DNA of 39,349 nucleotides, taken from NCBI GenBank assembly GCA_002401445.1, contig NVTD01000004.1:5605-44953 (forward strand), in the 5' to 3' direction. This document shows positions 15,651-23,252 of this stretch, piece by piece. Under the pieces are notes generated by a model that did no database searches, was not told the origin of the DNA, and saw only the letters and a list, made by a program, of their open reading frames with translations. Position 1 is the stretch's first letter. Each line of letters begins with the position of its first letter. The position numbers were made by a program, and so were the translations under genes. This DNA comes from Candidatus Wolfebacteria bacterium (GTDB taxonomy: Bacteria; Patescibacteriota; Minisyncoccia; Phycocordibacterales; GCA-2401445).

Positions 15651-15893
15651 CTATTTAATAAGTTCCAGTTTCCCTTTACGTGTGAGCCTCTTTATTTCAG
15701 CTTCTCTTTTTGTGGCATCACTGCGAGAGTCAAAGGATTCATAATAAACGAGTTTAACCGGCCTACGTGCCTTCGTATACTTTGCTCCCTTAATGTCCTC
15801 GTTATGCTCAATCACTCGTCTTTCAATATCAGTCGTATATCCTGTATACAACGTATCGTCAGCGCATTTCAAAATATAGACAAAGTGACTCAT
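15651..15893 (-). CDS. GIY-YIG domain endonuclease-like protein
   Basis: 80 residues from the ATG at 15893 (MSHFVYILKC); an in-frame ATG at 15902 is a possible alternative. It is a bare GIY-YIG domain of the UPF0213/YhbQ type. VYILKC and TLYTGYT carry the paired tyrosines, IERRVIEHN the Arg, and SDATKREAEIKRLTR the conserved Glu region. Small proteins of this type nick or cut DNA in repair or mobile contexts; the role of stand-alone members is not settled. A 6-bp hairpin (GCTAGT-CTG-ACTAGC, about 15909-15923) sits between it and the helicase gene upstream. Confidence 0.9.
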   Translation of the reverse strand: MSHFVYILKCADDTLYTGYTTDIERRVIEHNEDIKGAKYTKARRPVKLVYYESFDSRSDATKREAEIKRLTRKGKLELIK

Positions 15894-15940
15894 ATATTTC
15901 ATAGTCCAGCTAGTCTGACTAGCGGAACTATTTATCATTA

Positions 15941-17605
15941 TTAATCAATAAACACCCGCGCAAGTCGCAGTTGATCAAAGGTATATTTACCCTTTAGTTT
16001 TTTGTGGACAGGTGAAAGCTTTAAATCTTCCTCCGCTTTAAATGCTTTGCTAATTACTTTTATATCTTTCACATCTGGCATATACGGTTCGAGATCAATA
16101 TCATATGTTCCGTCCTTTATTTTTTCCAAGTGAGAGATAATTGTTCCAAATGTCATCGCCCGTGCTTTTGCCGCTTCTTTTAGACTTTTTCCCTCTCGCA
16201 AAATGGCAAGAGTCTTTTCGTGCGTTGGAATCTTTGCAACAAACCCTTTCTTCTCTGTTTCTTTATTTTTCTTTATCTCTTTGGGATCATTTGTTCCACC
16301 CACCAACAACACAAACTCGTCATGCATTTTATTAAAATCTTTCTCACTAAATCTCTCAATGACTTTTGCCCACTTTTTTGATTCCTTTAAAAGACGCTTG
16401 TTTAATTCCAAAACATAAGGATCAACAGCAAGAGCAGTACTGTTTAATCCAAGCAGTGTTAATCCTTCCAAATTCCTCACACGCGAAAGTGCTACGTACC
16501 CTTGTCCTGGAACAAACGATTTTGAAAGATCCATATGTGCAGCGTCCAAACTCATCCCCTGACTTTTATGAACAGTGATAGCCCACGCGAGACGAAGTGG
16601 CAATTGCTCGGCATACGCAAGCACCTTTCCATCATCCTCTACTTCCCATTTCTCTGAAGTAACGTATATCTTTTTTCCATCGTGCGTTTTCACAACTGGC
16701 ATATTCTCTTCAAAACTGACAACCTTTCCGAGAGTTCCATTTACATATCCTGCTTCGAAATTGTTCTTTACAAACATTACAATCGCATCTTTTTTGAGTC
16801 GCAATGTCTCTGGAGCCAATATGCTTTTACATAACCCTGCAACTAAGTTTGCCTTACCTCGTGTATTCATCTCATATTCCTCAACGTCTCCATGCAATTT
16901 ATCAAGCTCTTTATCGTTTACAGAGTCCACATCCATATTGTGTGTATACAAACGTGTTGGAATTTTCTTTAATTCATTCTTTTCCTTAAGCATCTCTTCG
17001 AACTTTTCAATAGTTGCATCCGATACTTCTCCATCTCGAATCTCATCTAGTATACGTCGAAGAGAAACGTCATCCTGCCTATATTGTTCTTCTAAATAAC
17101 AAACACGAACATCCATCTCATTCCATGCCGTGGAACTGTCTACATATCCTGTTTCTCCACCATTGCGAACAATAGGAGGTAATTGGAAAAAGTCTCCAGA
17201 TAGCACAACTTGCATACCACCGAATGGCTTAGAACTTCCTTTCATAGACTGTGCGAGCCTATTCAACGCATCAAACATCCTCGGATGAATCATGGAGATC
17301 TCATCAATCACTAACACTTTTGTTTTGTCGTAGCGTTTCCACAGATGCTCTTTCTGTACAAGTAATTCAATGTCATATTCTGACAAATCGTCTTTAATTC
17401 CAATTCCACTCCACGAGTGAATGGTCATTCCTCCGAGGTGGGTGGCTGCTATACCAGTCGACGCTGTAACCGCAACAACAACACCTCGTTCTTTAAGGTG
17501 TTTTACATACTGATTAAGCACATATGTCTTACCACTTCCTGCAGCTCCAGTGAGGTAGATATTCCTCCCTGCTTTCATTATATTGAGTGCCTCTGTTTGT
17601 AGCAT
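15941..17605 (-). CDS. Pif1/RecD-like SF1 DNA helicase
   Basis: 554 residues. Walker A is TGAAGSGKT (~19-27), followed by VTASTGIAATHLGGMTIHSWSGIG, the typical Pif1 motif Ia. Walker B is VLVIDEISM (~98-105), motif III is VVLSGDFFQLPP, and the C-terminal RecA-like part has AWAITVHKSQGMSLD and GYVALSRVRNLEGL. The last ~110 residues (THEKTLAILREGKSLKEAAKARAMTFGTIISHLEKI) look like the helix-turn-helix module found at the C-terminus of RecQ and Pif1 proteins. It is a 5'-3' helicase for G-quadruplex, replication or recombination intermediates by family knowledge. Confidence 0.92.
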   Translation of the reverse strand: MLQTEALNIMKAGRNIYLTGAAGSGKTYVLNQYVKHLKERGVVVAVTASTGIAATHLGGMTIHSWSGIGIKDDLSEYDIELLVQKEHLWKRYDKTKVLVIDEISMIHPRMFDALNRLAQSMKGSSKPFGGMQVVLSGDFFQLPPIVRNGGETGYVDSSTAWNEMDVRVCYLEEQYRQDDVSLRRILDEIRDGEVSDATIEKFEEMLKEKNELKKIPTRLYTHNMDVDSVNDKELDKLHGDVEEYEMNTRGKANLVAGLCKSILAPETLRLKKDAIVMFVKNNFEAGYVNGTLGKVVSFEENMPVVKTHDGKKIYVTSEKWEVEDDGKVLAYAEQLPLRLAWAITVHKSQGMSLDAAHMDLSKSFVPGQGYVALSRVRNLEGLTLLGLNSTALAVDPYVLELNKRLLKESKKWAKVIERFSEKDFNKMHDEFVLLVGGTNDPKEIKKNKETEKKGFVAKIPTHEKTLAILREGKSLKEAAKARAMTFGTIISHLEKIKDGTYDIDLEPYMPDVKDIKVISKAFKAEEDLKLSPVHKKLKGKYTFDQLRLARVFID

Positions 17606-17640
17606 AGAGGTATTTTACCACAATACATCTCTCGCAATAT

Positions 17641-17805
17641 TTACCCGCTCATACGGAACCCAATCCAAATACCAACAATCGCCCCTACACCACTAAAAAA
17701 CACTGAGGATAGCGAAAAGAGTCCTGATCCCCACAAACTAGGAATGTAACTTCCAATAAATGAGCCAGTAAACATTCCAATCCAAACTAATTTTCTAGAA
17801 TTCAT
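17641..17805 (-). CDS. 54-residue membrane protein, unknown function
   Basis: Short minus-strand frame starting MNSRKLVWIGMFTGSFIGSY and ending IWIGFRMSG. Two Gly-rich hydrophobic helices (about 7-22 and 35-50) with small-xxx-small motifs suggest tight helix packing or oligomers. It lies 16 nt downstream of the YiiX-like gene and 35 nt upstream of the helicase gene on the same strand, so it is probably co-transcribed. The even hydrophobic pattern and clean start/stop support a real gene. Confidence 0.6.
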   Translation of the reverse strand: MNSRKLVWIGMFTGSFIGSYIPSLWGSGLFSLSSVFFSGVGAIVGIWIGFRMSG

Positions 17806-17821
17806 ATATTACGTATCATTC

Positions 17822-19630
17822 TTACTCCTGCAAAAAACTAAACTTGCTCCATAAAATTGAGTCAATAAACACAGCTTCGGTTGAAATACTTGCAGACTGT
17901 GTCTCTTCACTTCCACGAAGAAAATAAACAAGTTTAAGTTCTGAATCACTCGTACCGTACTCTTGCTTGTATTTCATTCCCATATCAAGAGGTGTTACAA
18001 TCTTTCGTCCATTAACGAGTGAAGTATCAAAATGAAGTCCTTTTTTTGTTGGAAGTTTTTCAAAGTACGCATCATAAATCAATTCTGAACATATCAATGC
18101 ATCACGTGTATCAAAATCAAAATTATAATCGTACGGTTTCCCAAAATGTCCAAACGACTTAAATAGAGCATACATCTTGTCTGCGTTGCCGAGCTGTGGC
18201 CGTAGCACAACTACAAAATCAGCGTGCGCCGACACTTCAAGTGATTGTAATACTACACCCGGTTCAATCGCTTCAATCACTGAATATTCAAATCCTCCTT
18301 CATCACGACTTTTATATTGTGCATATACATCTGGGAATTTATCTGCAACGTACTCGGAAAAACTATTCAATCCCTCGAGTGGAAATTGCGACTCAAAGTA
18401 TTCATTCATTTCAGAAAGTGTCCCTGTATACATTGCCGAATGAGTCCAGAAACCTGGGATACCCACATTGCTCACATGCCAATTCCTGCGTTGGAACATA
18501 ATGTCTCCGGGCGCAAGCGATTGTTGCATCGTCTGTATTTGTTCCTCTGTAATAAAGTACTCCTTACCGCGTGTTGAAATAATGGCATGTCCCATCGAGT
18601 TGGCAATTCCCCTTTGTATTGGAAACCACACATCAAACATTCTTTTTGTTGTTTTATCTACAAGTACTTCTCCTGTTGAAGCTATCGTTCGGTCAAAATT
18701 AGTCAACAAATATTTATAACTTCCTTCGGCCTTTTCCCGCAACAATGTATATATTCCCGCATATGCATTTTCTCTTGGCCCATTAAACACATACATATAC
18801 ATTTTTCCTCCGGTGATACGTAAGTGTGTTTTTGGTTCATAAAATCTACCTACCATTTCATTAAATATATCGCCACGGTCAAAAAACTCGACGTGTTGAT
18901 TTAATACCTTCTTTTTGTACTCACTGCCAGATACTTCGGTCATTAAACGATGTACAATTTCATATTTCTTAACATACAAACTATATGAGATTAAAAACGA
19001 AGCAGTCCTTTCCTCTGATAGTCGATATGGAATATTACCAAAATATCTATGCGTGTCAGTCAACGCTTCTGACAACAACACCGCAGTTAGAAAATCAGTA
19101 AACTGCGCGGTAAGAATTTCAGTATGATTTGCGTCCTCTCTTTCACTCGAAAGAGTACGTAGAAGTGTATTACCTGATGTCTCCAAATAATCAATCGAGG
19201 TTACTGATCGGTACATATCATCACTGATCACTTGCTCTATTTCGTTATCACTCATGTCTTTGAATACATTCGAATCAAGTGGCCGTAGTACCAAAAATGA
19301 CAGAGTAGAAACAATGAATAGTACGCCTAAAAGCAATTTCCATTTCTCTCCAATAATAAACTGCTTTGTAGATTTGTATGCTTTATATTTTCTCCAAGTT
19401 GCCCTTGAAATATAAATTTTGCGAAAAAACGGTATGAACGAAACTACATAAATACCAACACCAATCACAATATGGAATGGGTATAAAAGTTGTAGTCCTA
19501 CAATAGCTAGACTCACAAAGGTCAACAAAACAGACACTATCGTTGTTTTTAGTATTTGCTTTCGTACTTTTTCAAATTGCTCTAATGGAGATAGAGTTTG
19601 TTTTGTTTTCCCCCGCTTTTTCTTTTGCAT
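17822..19630 (-). CDS. Membrane-anchored YiiX/NlpC-P60-like protein
   Basis: About 602 residues from the ATG at 19630 (MQKKKRGKTK); an earlier in-frame ATG at 19657 is possible. Hydrophobic segments lie at about 30-50, 55-71 and 98-116, after which most of the chain should be extracytoplasmic. The C-terminal third holds a permuted papain fold: APGDIMFQRRNW...GFWTHSAMYTG with His397 and DALICSELIYDAY with Cys514. This order, His before Cys, is that of the YiiX/YaeF C92-like family. The region of ~250 residues in between is not recognised. It may cut or modify lipids or peptidoglycan peptides; the substrate is unknown. Confidence 0.8.
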   Translation of the reverse strand: MQKKKRGKTKQTLSPLEQFEKVRKQILKTTIVSVLLTFVSLAIVGLQLLYPFHIVIGVGIYVVSFIPFFRKIYISRATWRKYKAYKSTKQFIIGEKWKLLLGVLFIVSTLSFLVLRPLDSNVFKDMSDNEIEQVISDDMYRSVTSIDYLETSGNTLLRTLSSEREDANHTEILTAQFTDFLTAVLLSEALTDTHRYFGNIPYRLSEERTASFLISYSLYVKKYEIVHRLMTEVSGSEYKKKVLNQHVEFFDRGDIFNEMVGRFYEPKTHLRITGGKMYMYVFNGPRENAYAGIYTLLREKAEGSYKYLLTNFDRTIASTGEVLVDKTTKRMFDVWFPIQRGIANSMGHAIISTRGKEYFITEEQIQTMQQSLAPGDIMFQRRNWHVSNVGIPGFWTHSAMYTGTLSEMNEYFESQFPLEGLNSFSEYVADKFPDVYAQYKSRDEGGFEYSVIEAIEPGVVLQSLEVSAHADFVVVLRPQLGNADKMYALFKSFGHFGKPYDYNFDFDTRDALICSELIYDAYFEKLPTKKGLHFDTSLVNGRKIVTPLDMGMKYKQEYGTSDSELKLVYFLRGSEETQSASISTEAVFIDSILWSKFSFLQE

Positions 19631-19688
19631 AACTGTGTTGAGTATAACATGAGACAACTTTTGAAATGAAGTCAGCCTAATTTACAAA

Positions 19689-20252
19689 CTAGACCCCCTT
19701 GTACCTAAAACACGTCACCTCGTGATCATTCACCATTCCTGTTGCTTGCATGAATGCATAGCAAATAGTTGAACCGACAAAACGAAAACCTCGTTTCTTC
19801 ATATCTTTACTCATTGCGTCCGACTCTGGGGTCGTTGCGGGCATTTGTTTAATACTTTTGAATTTATTCTTCTTGGGCTCACTATCAACAAACTGCCAAA
19901 TATATGTATCAAACGAGCCAAACTCCATTTGTATTTCAATAATCGCTTTTGCATTAGTAATGGTTGAAGAAACTTTTAGACGATTTCGGATTATCCCCGC
20001 GTCTTTCAATAGCCGAGCCTCATCTCGCGCAGTCATGCGTGCGACTTTTTTAATATCAAATTTTTTGAATACTTCTACATATCGCGCTCGCTTCTTTAAA
20101 ACCGTATCCCACGACAGTCCAGCTTGAGCACCCTCAAGAGTAATCATTTCAAAAAGTTTATTGTCATCGTGTTCTGGAACACCCCACTCTTCATCGTGGT
20201 ATTTGAGCATCAAATCATGTGTTGGCCAACTACATCTCTTTTTTACTTTCAT
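19689..20252 (-). CDS. tag: DNA-3-methyladenine glycosylase I
   Basis: 187 residues. It opens with KKRCSWPTHDLMLKYHDEEWGVPEHDD, the Tag signature. The zinc ligands Cys7, His19, His177 and Cys181 (VNDHEVTCFRY) are all present, as are LEGAQAGLSWDTVLKKRARY and KRGFRFVGSTICYAFMQA. The enzyme removes 3-methyladenine from alkylated DNA. A second copy of only its first ~15 codons lies 1 kb away at 21240-21302. Confidence 0.95.
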   Translation of the reverse strand: MKVKKRCSWPTHDLMLKYHDEEWGVPEHDDNKLFEMITLEGAQAGLSWDTVLKKRARYVEVFKKFDIKKVARMTARDEARLLKDAGIIRNRLKVSSTITNAKAIIEIQMEFGSFDTYIWQFVDSEPKKNKFKSIKQMPATTPESDAMSKDMKKRGFRFVGSTICYAFMQATGMVNDHEVTCFRYKGV

Positions 20253-20270
20253 ATATATGATTATACAACC

Positions 20271-20302
20271 AAAAAACCACTCACCAAATATGAGTGGTTT
20301 TT
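20271..20302. terminator. Bidirectional terminator
   Basis: Eleven-bp perfect stem AAAAACCACTC (20272-20282) / GAGTGGTTTTT (20292-20302), 9-nt loop. On minus it ends the metallopeptidase-like gene before tag. Confidence 0.9.
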
Positions 20303-20319
20303 AAATACTTATGGATATA

Positions 20320-21159
20320 TTAATTAATCCACGTTACGTGAGTAACAACAACGCGCCCGTTACCCAAGTTTTTCTCAAACAAAGAGTCTTTGCCGCTCGC
20401 ATCTTGTGCTATAGCACGTCCCCACGAAGAAGGATCGTCAAAATCTATATGAGATCCAACATCTGCTGGTTTACCTTTTCCTCCACCGTTTCCACCACCA
20501 TTTCCCTTATCTGGTTTGCCGCCTCCACCTCCACCATCTGTTGAATTAAGATGTGAATGCATCTCTGTCATCATGTCGTAATCATGCTGATTTGGATGTT
20601 GATTATCTAGTTGTCCAAGAATAGTACCATCTGGATCATTTGTGTAATCCATACATGTACCTAGATTTGCATTGTTAAATGCTTCATCCTGATGATCTAA
20701 TCCAAATGTATGACCTATTTCCTGACACATAACCAAATTTCTCCATGCGTCTGTATTGTAAGAAGGGGTGTTAAAATATGTATCATTCACCTTCACAACT
20801 CCTTGTACTATGTGATTGCTCTTACCACGTGTCGCCCAAACTGATGCAATACCAAGCCATCCATTGTCTCCGTACTCACCGTTACATATCTCAACTCGTC
20901 CGCTCGTTGGATCACAGTCTGCGTTACTTGCTCCTGCAGATATTTGATTCTTCAAAACCGAAAGATTCCAATCAATTGAAGCTCCTGTTAAACTACTACC
21001 CCAAACCGTTGAGAGATTATCTCCTAACTCAAGAGGGCTTATTGTTGAATCTGCTGTCGAAATATCCCAGTGATATTTACCCCAAGCATGATTAGCACTC
21101 ACTGTTCCCGCCACAAACAAAGCAATTAGCGGCAATATTATATAAAGTTTTTTTGACAT
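20320..21159 (-). CDS. Secreted metallopeptidase-like protein with QExxH
   Basis: 279 residues from the ATG at 21159 (MSKKLYIILPLIALFVAGTVSA: signal peptide, cleavage near residue 22). The middle resembles M10-type (metzincin) peptidases: NLVMCQEIGHTFGLDHQDE (about 141-159) followed by the Met-turn-like GTCMDYTNDP. The usual HExxHxxGxxH reads QExxHxxGxxH: Gln146 replaces the first zinc histidine, while Glu147, His150 and His156 remain. A Gly/Lys-rich linker (about 208-232) leads to a short C-terminal segment ending VVVTHVTWIN. It may be an inactive binding protein or use altered metal binding. It starts the surface-protein island on its downstream side. Confidence 0.75.
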   Translation of the reverse strand: MSKKLYIILPLIALFVAGTVSANHAWGKYHWDISTADSTISPLELGDNLSTVWGSSLTGASIDWNLSVLKNQISAGASNADCDPTSGRVEICNGEYGDNGWLGIASVWATRGKSNHIVQGVVKVNDTYFNTPSYNTDAWRNLVMCQEIGHTFGLDHQDEAFNNANLGTCMDYTNDPDGTILGQLDNQHPNQHDYDMMTEMHSHLNSTDGGGGGGKPDKGNGGGNGGGKGKPADVGSHIDFDDPSSWGRAIAQDASGKDSLFEKNLGNGRVVVTHVTWIN

Positions 21160-21239
21160 AAATCTTATTCGAATTAGTAATGATGTAAATTGACGACCAT
21201 TCACACCCTTGTGTATAGGATTAATTATACATGATTATG

Positions 21240-21302
21240 TTATTTGATATATACGACCATCAAATCATGAGTCGGCCATGAACAGCGTTTGAGTGTTTTC
21301 AT
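21240..21302 (-). pseudogene. Fragment of a second tag gene (N-terminal codons)
   Basis: The minus strand from ATG at 21302 reads MKTLKRCSWPTHDLM, then VVYIK and stop. The first 15 codons match the start of the complete tag gene (MKVKKRCSWPTHDLM), with several silent and conservative changes. The remainder of the gene is missing. It is therefore a relic of an old duplicate, or of a tag gene replaced by the intact copy at 19689-20252. Confidence 0.75.
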
Positions 21303-21317
21303 GCACTTACTATAGCA

Positions 21318-21341
21318 AAATACCCCTTTAAAGGGGTATTT
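21318..21341. terminator. Terminator-like perfect palindrome
   Basis: Twelve-bp perfect inverted repeat with centre between 21329 and 21330 (left arm AAATACCCCTTT). It lies 24 nt past the stop codon of the minus-strand cohesin gene. The T runs at its edges are short, so efficiency is uncertain. Confidence 0.65.
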
Positions 21342-21364
21342 ATACTTACAAACACTATTTATAT

Positions 21365-22129
21365 TTACCTTCGTCTACTTCGCCGTACACCCACCCCAAC
21401 CCCGAGATAGAATACTACAACAAGAATCAATATCACAACCAACATACCGATACCCATATTCCCTGTTCCTAGAGTAACAGCACTGGCACCAACAGCCGCC
21501 ACAAGTGCTTGTGCACCGACTGATTGTGTTGAAGTTGCTACTTCTTCCTCTGCATCAACAACAACAGTTTCCTGCTCAACAACACTATCTACTTTCTCTA
21601 CCTTCTTTGTCACAACTGGCTCAGCTTTCACTGGAGCGGGAGTAGAAACATTTACCGTAGTACTCACAGCCCCACTTCCAATAAGATTATTGTTGTTCGC
21701 ATCAAGAGTAAGAGAATCTCCTGATAGCACAATTGATCCATTACCATCCTTTTTTGCTACAAATGAGACCGTACCAAATGTCGCTTGCGTACTTAATCCT
21801 CCAGGATAACCTGCGGTTTTAATAAGAGAACCACTAGCATTATCAATGAGATCATACCCAGGTTGAGCAACTGCCATCCATCCACTAGTAAACGTAAACG
21901 ACTTTACCTCCAAAAGATCCGAAGGATAATTCAACTCTGTCTTAACAGTATAATTCTTTACTCCTTTTGGATTAACTCCAATAGTAAGAGTAAACGTTTG
22001 TCCTTTTTTAACACTAACGCTAGTTGGACTAAATGACACATCAGTACTTGCAAGCACAGAAGAAGTCGGGACCATCGCAATCAACGCAGTAAGTAAAATA
22101 GCAAATCCAGTTTTTTTCATAGTATTCAT
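21365..22129 (-). CDS. Membrane-anchored cohesin-domain protein
   Basis: 254 residues from the ATG at 22129; ATG at 22120 is an alternative. A signal peptide (MKKTGFAILLTALIAMVPTS) leads to a cohesin-like beta domain of ~125 residues. It opens with DVSFSPTSVSVKKGQTFTLTIGVNP and continues with YTVKTELNYPSDLLEVKSFTF and TFGTVSFVAKKDGNGSIVLSGDSLTLDANNNNLI, all typical of cohesins. A Val/Glu/Thr-rich linker, a C-terminal helix (LVVILILVVVFYLGVGVGV) and a basic stop (RRSRRR) hold it on the cell surface. The gene directly upstream, 8 nt away, encodes a dockerin, the natural partner of a cohesin. Confidence 0.8.
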   Translation of the reverse strand: MNTMKKTGFAILLTALIAMVPTSSVLASTDVSFSPTSVSVKKGQTFTLTIGVNPKGVKNYTVKTELNYPSDLLEVKSFTFTSGWMAVAQPGYDLIDNASGSLIKTAGYPGGLSTQATFGTVSFVAKKDGNGSIVLSGDSLTLDANNNNLIGSGAVSTTVNVSTPAPVKAEPVVTKKVEKVDSVVEQETVVVDAEEEVATSTQSVGAQALVAAVGASAVTLGTGNMGIGMLVVILILVVVFYLGVGVGVRRSRRR

Positions 22130-22137
22130 AATTATTA

Positions 22138-23178
22138 TTATTGTGCCCAACTAACCATCAATAAGTTGAAATCGAATATATCAACCTTCCCGTTACCGTC
22201 CAAATCGGCATAAGCATTGGTGGGGCTACCTCCCCAATTCACCATAATGATGTTGAAGTCAAATATATCAACTTTAAAATTTTGGTCTATATCTCCACGT
22301 ATTGTAGTAGTAGCAGCTATTGTATCTGCTACGATCCCACCTCCACCACTTGGTGCTACTACAGTGGCCTGTACGACAACCGATGCAGAACCACCAAACA
22401 AGACATATGGTGTTTGTGCAGAAGACACACTAAACGTAAGAGTGTTCGCACTTGTATCTATGGTAAATGGATCAATAGCTACCCATGATGTTCCATCGTG
22501 TCGATACGGCTTAATCGTGCTTTCATCGATCCCTGAATCATCGTATGTAATCGTTACAGAAATAGTTAAATTATCTCCTGTAATGTTTATCTCAAATCCT
22601 TTTAACAAATTATTGCCACTCAAAATACCAGTAGCACCTGAAAAGAAGCTACTTGAGAGTTCCTCTACAGTAGTAATCGTTGCACTTGTATTTTGATCAG
22701 ACGAAATTGTAATAGCTAAATCGCTACCAACACTCACCTGCGTTGGACTAGACGAAGTTACCACCACAACCTGATTACTGATAGAACCTCCATCCGCAAC
22801 AGTCAAACTACCCACAGAACCACTCAATGTAAGAGCTAGTTCTGCATATCCTCCTCTTTCGAGAGAAGCTGTCTGACTAGCAGTGACGCCTCCGACAGTA
22901 AATACTGCAGTCTCACCAGACCAGTCAGAAGTTTCATTAATCGCAAACAACAAATCAGGACTATAGCCGTATTTCCCATCTGTAGTAGAAGAAGTGCCCA
23001 CAGTCTCTCCATCCACACTAACCTTCACAACCAATCCATCAGGAGCAGAATCTCCCGAGAAAGTAACCGTTCCATAAAATTGATGCGGAATACCTGGGGC
23101 AGCAGAGGCAACCGCTGGCAAAACTGCAAACAGCGCTATCACCAAAGATATTTTAATTAACCCGTGAAATATTTTCAT
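22138..23178 (-). CDS. Secreted dockerin-domain protein
   Basis: 346 residues. Signal peptide ending near AVASAAPG (residue ~27). A beta-sandwich domain of about 85 residues follows (QFYGTVTFSGDSAPDGLVVKVSVDGETVG...), then an Ig-like stretch and a Gly-rich linker. The last ~53 residues form a type I dockerin-like module with two Ca-binding repeats: GDIDQNFKVDIFDFNIIMVNW and ADLDGNGKVDIFDFNLLMVSW, each with the D-x-D-x-N-x-K-V-D EF-hand loop. There is no membrane anchor at the C-terminus, so retention on the surface would depend on a cohesin such as that of the next gene. Start chosen at the ATG before the signal peptide. Confidence 0.85.
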   Translation of the reverse strand: MKIFHGLIKISLVIALFAVLPAVASAAPGIPHQFYGTVTFSGDSAPDGLVVKVSVDGETVGTSSTTDGKYGYSPDLLFAINETSDWSGETAVFTVGGVTASQTASLERGGYAELALTLSGSVGSLTVADGGSISNQVVVVTSSSPTQVSVGSDLAITISSDQNTSATITTVEELSSSFFSGATGILSGNNLLKGFEINITGDNLTISVTITYDDSGIDESTIKPYRHDGTSWVAIDPFTIDTSANTLTFSVSSAQTPYVLFGGSASVVVQATVVAPSGGGGIVADTIAATTTIRGDIDQNFKVDIFDFNIIMVNWGGSPTNAYADLDGNGKVDIFDFNLLMVSWAQ

Positions 23179-23252
23179 ATCTTTTCTTTTCTAAACGTTA
23201 ATCCATTAACTTACTTACTCAATCCGATCTATAAATCTTCTATTTGTACTAC

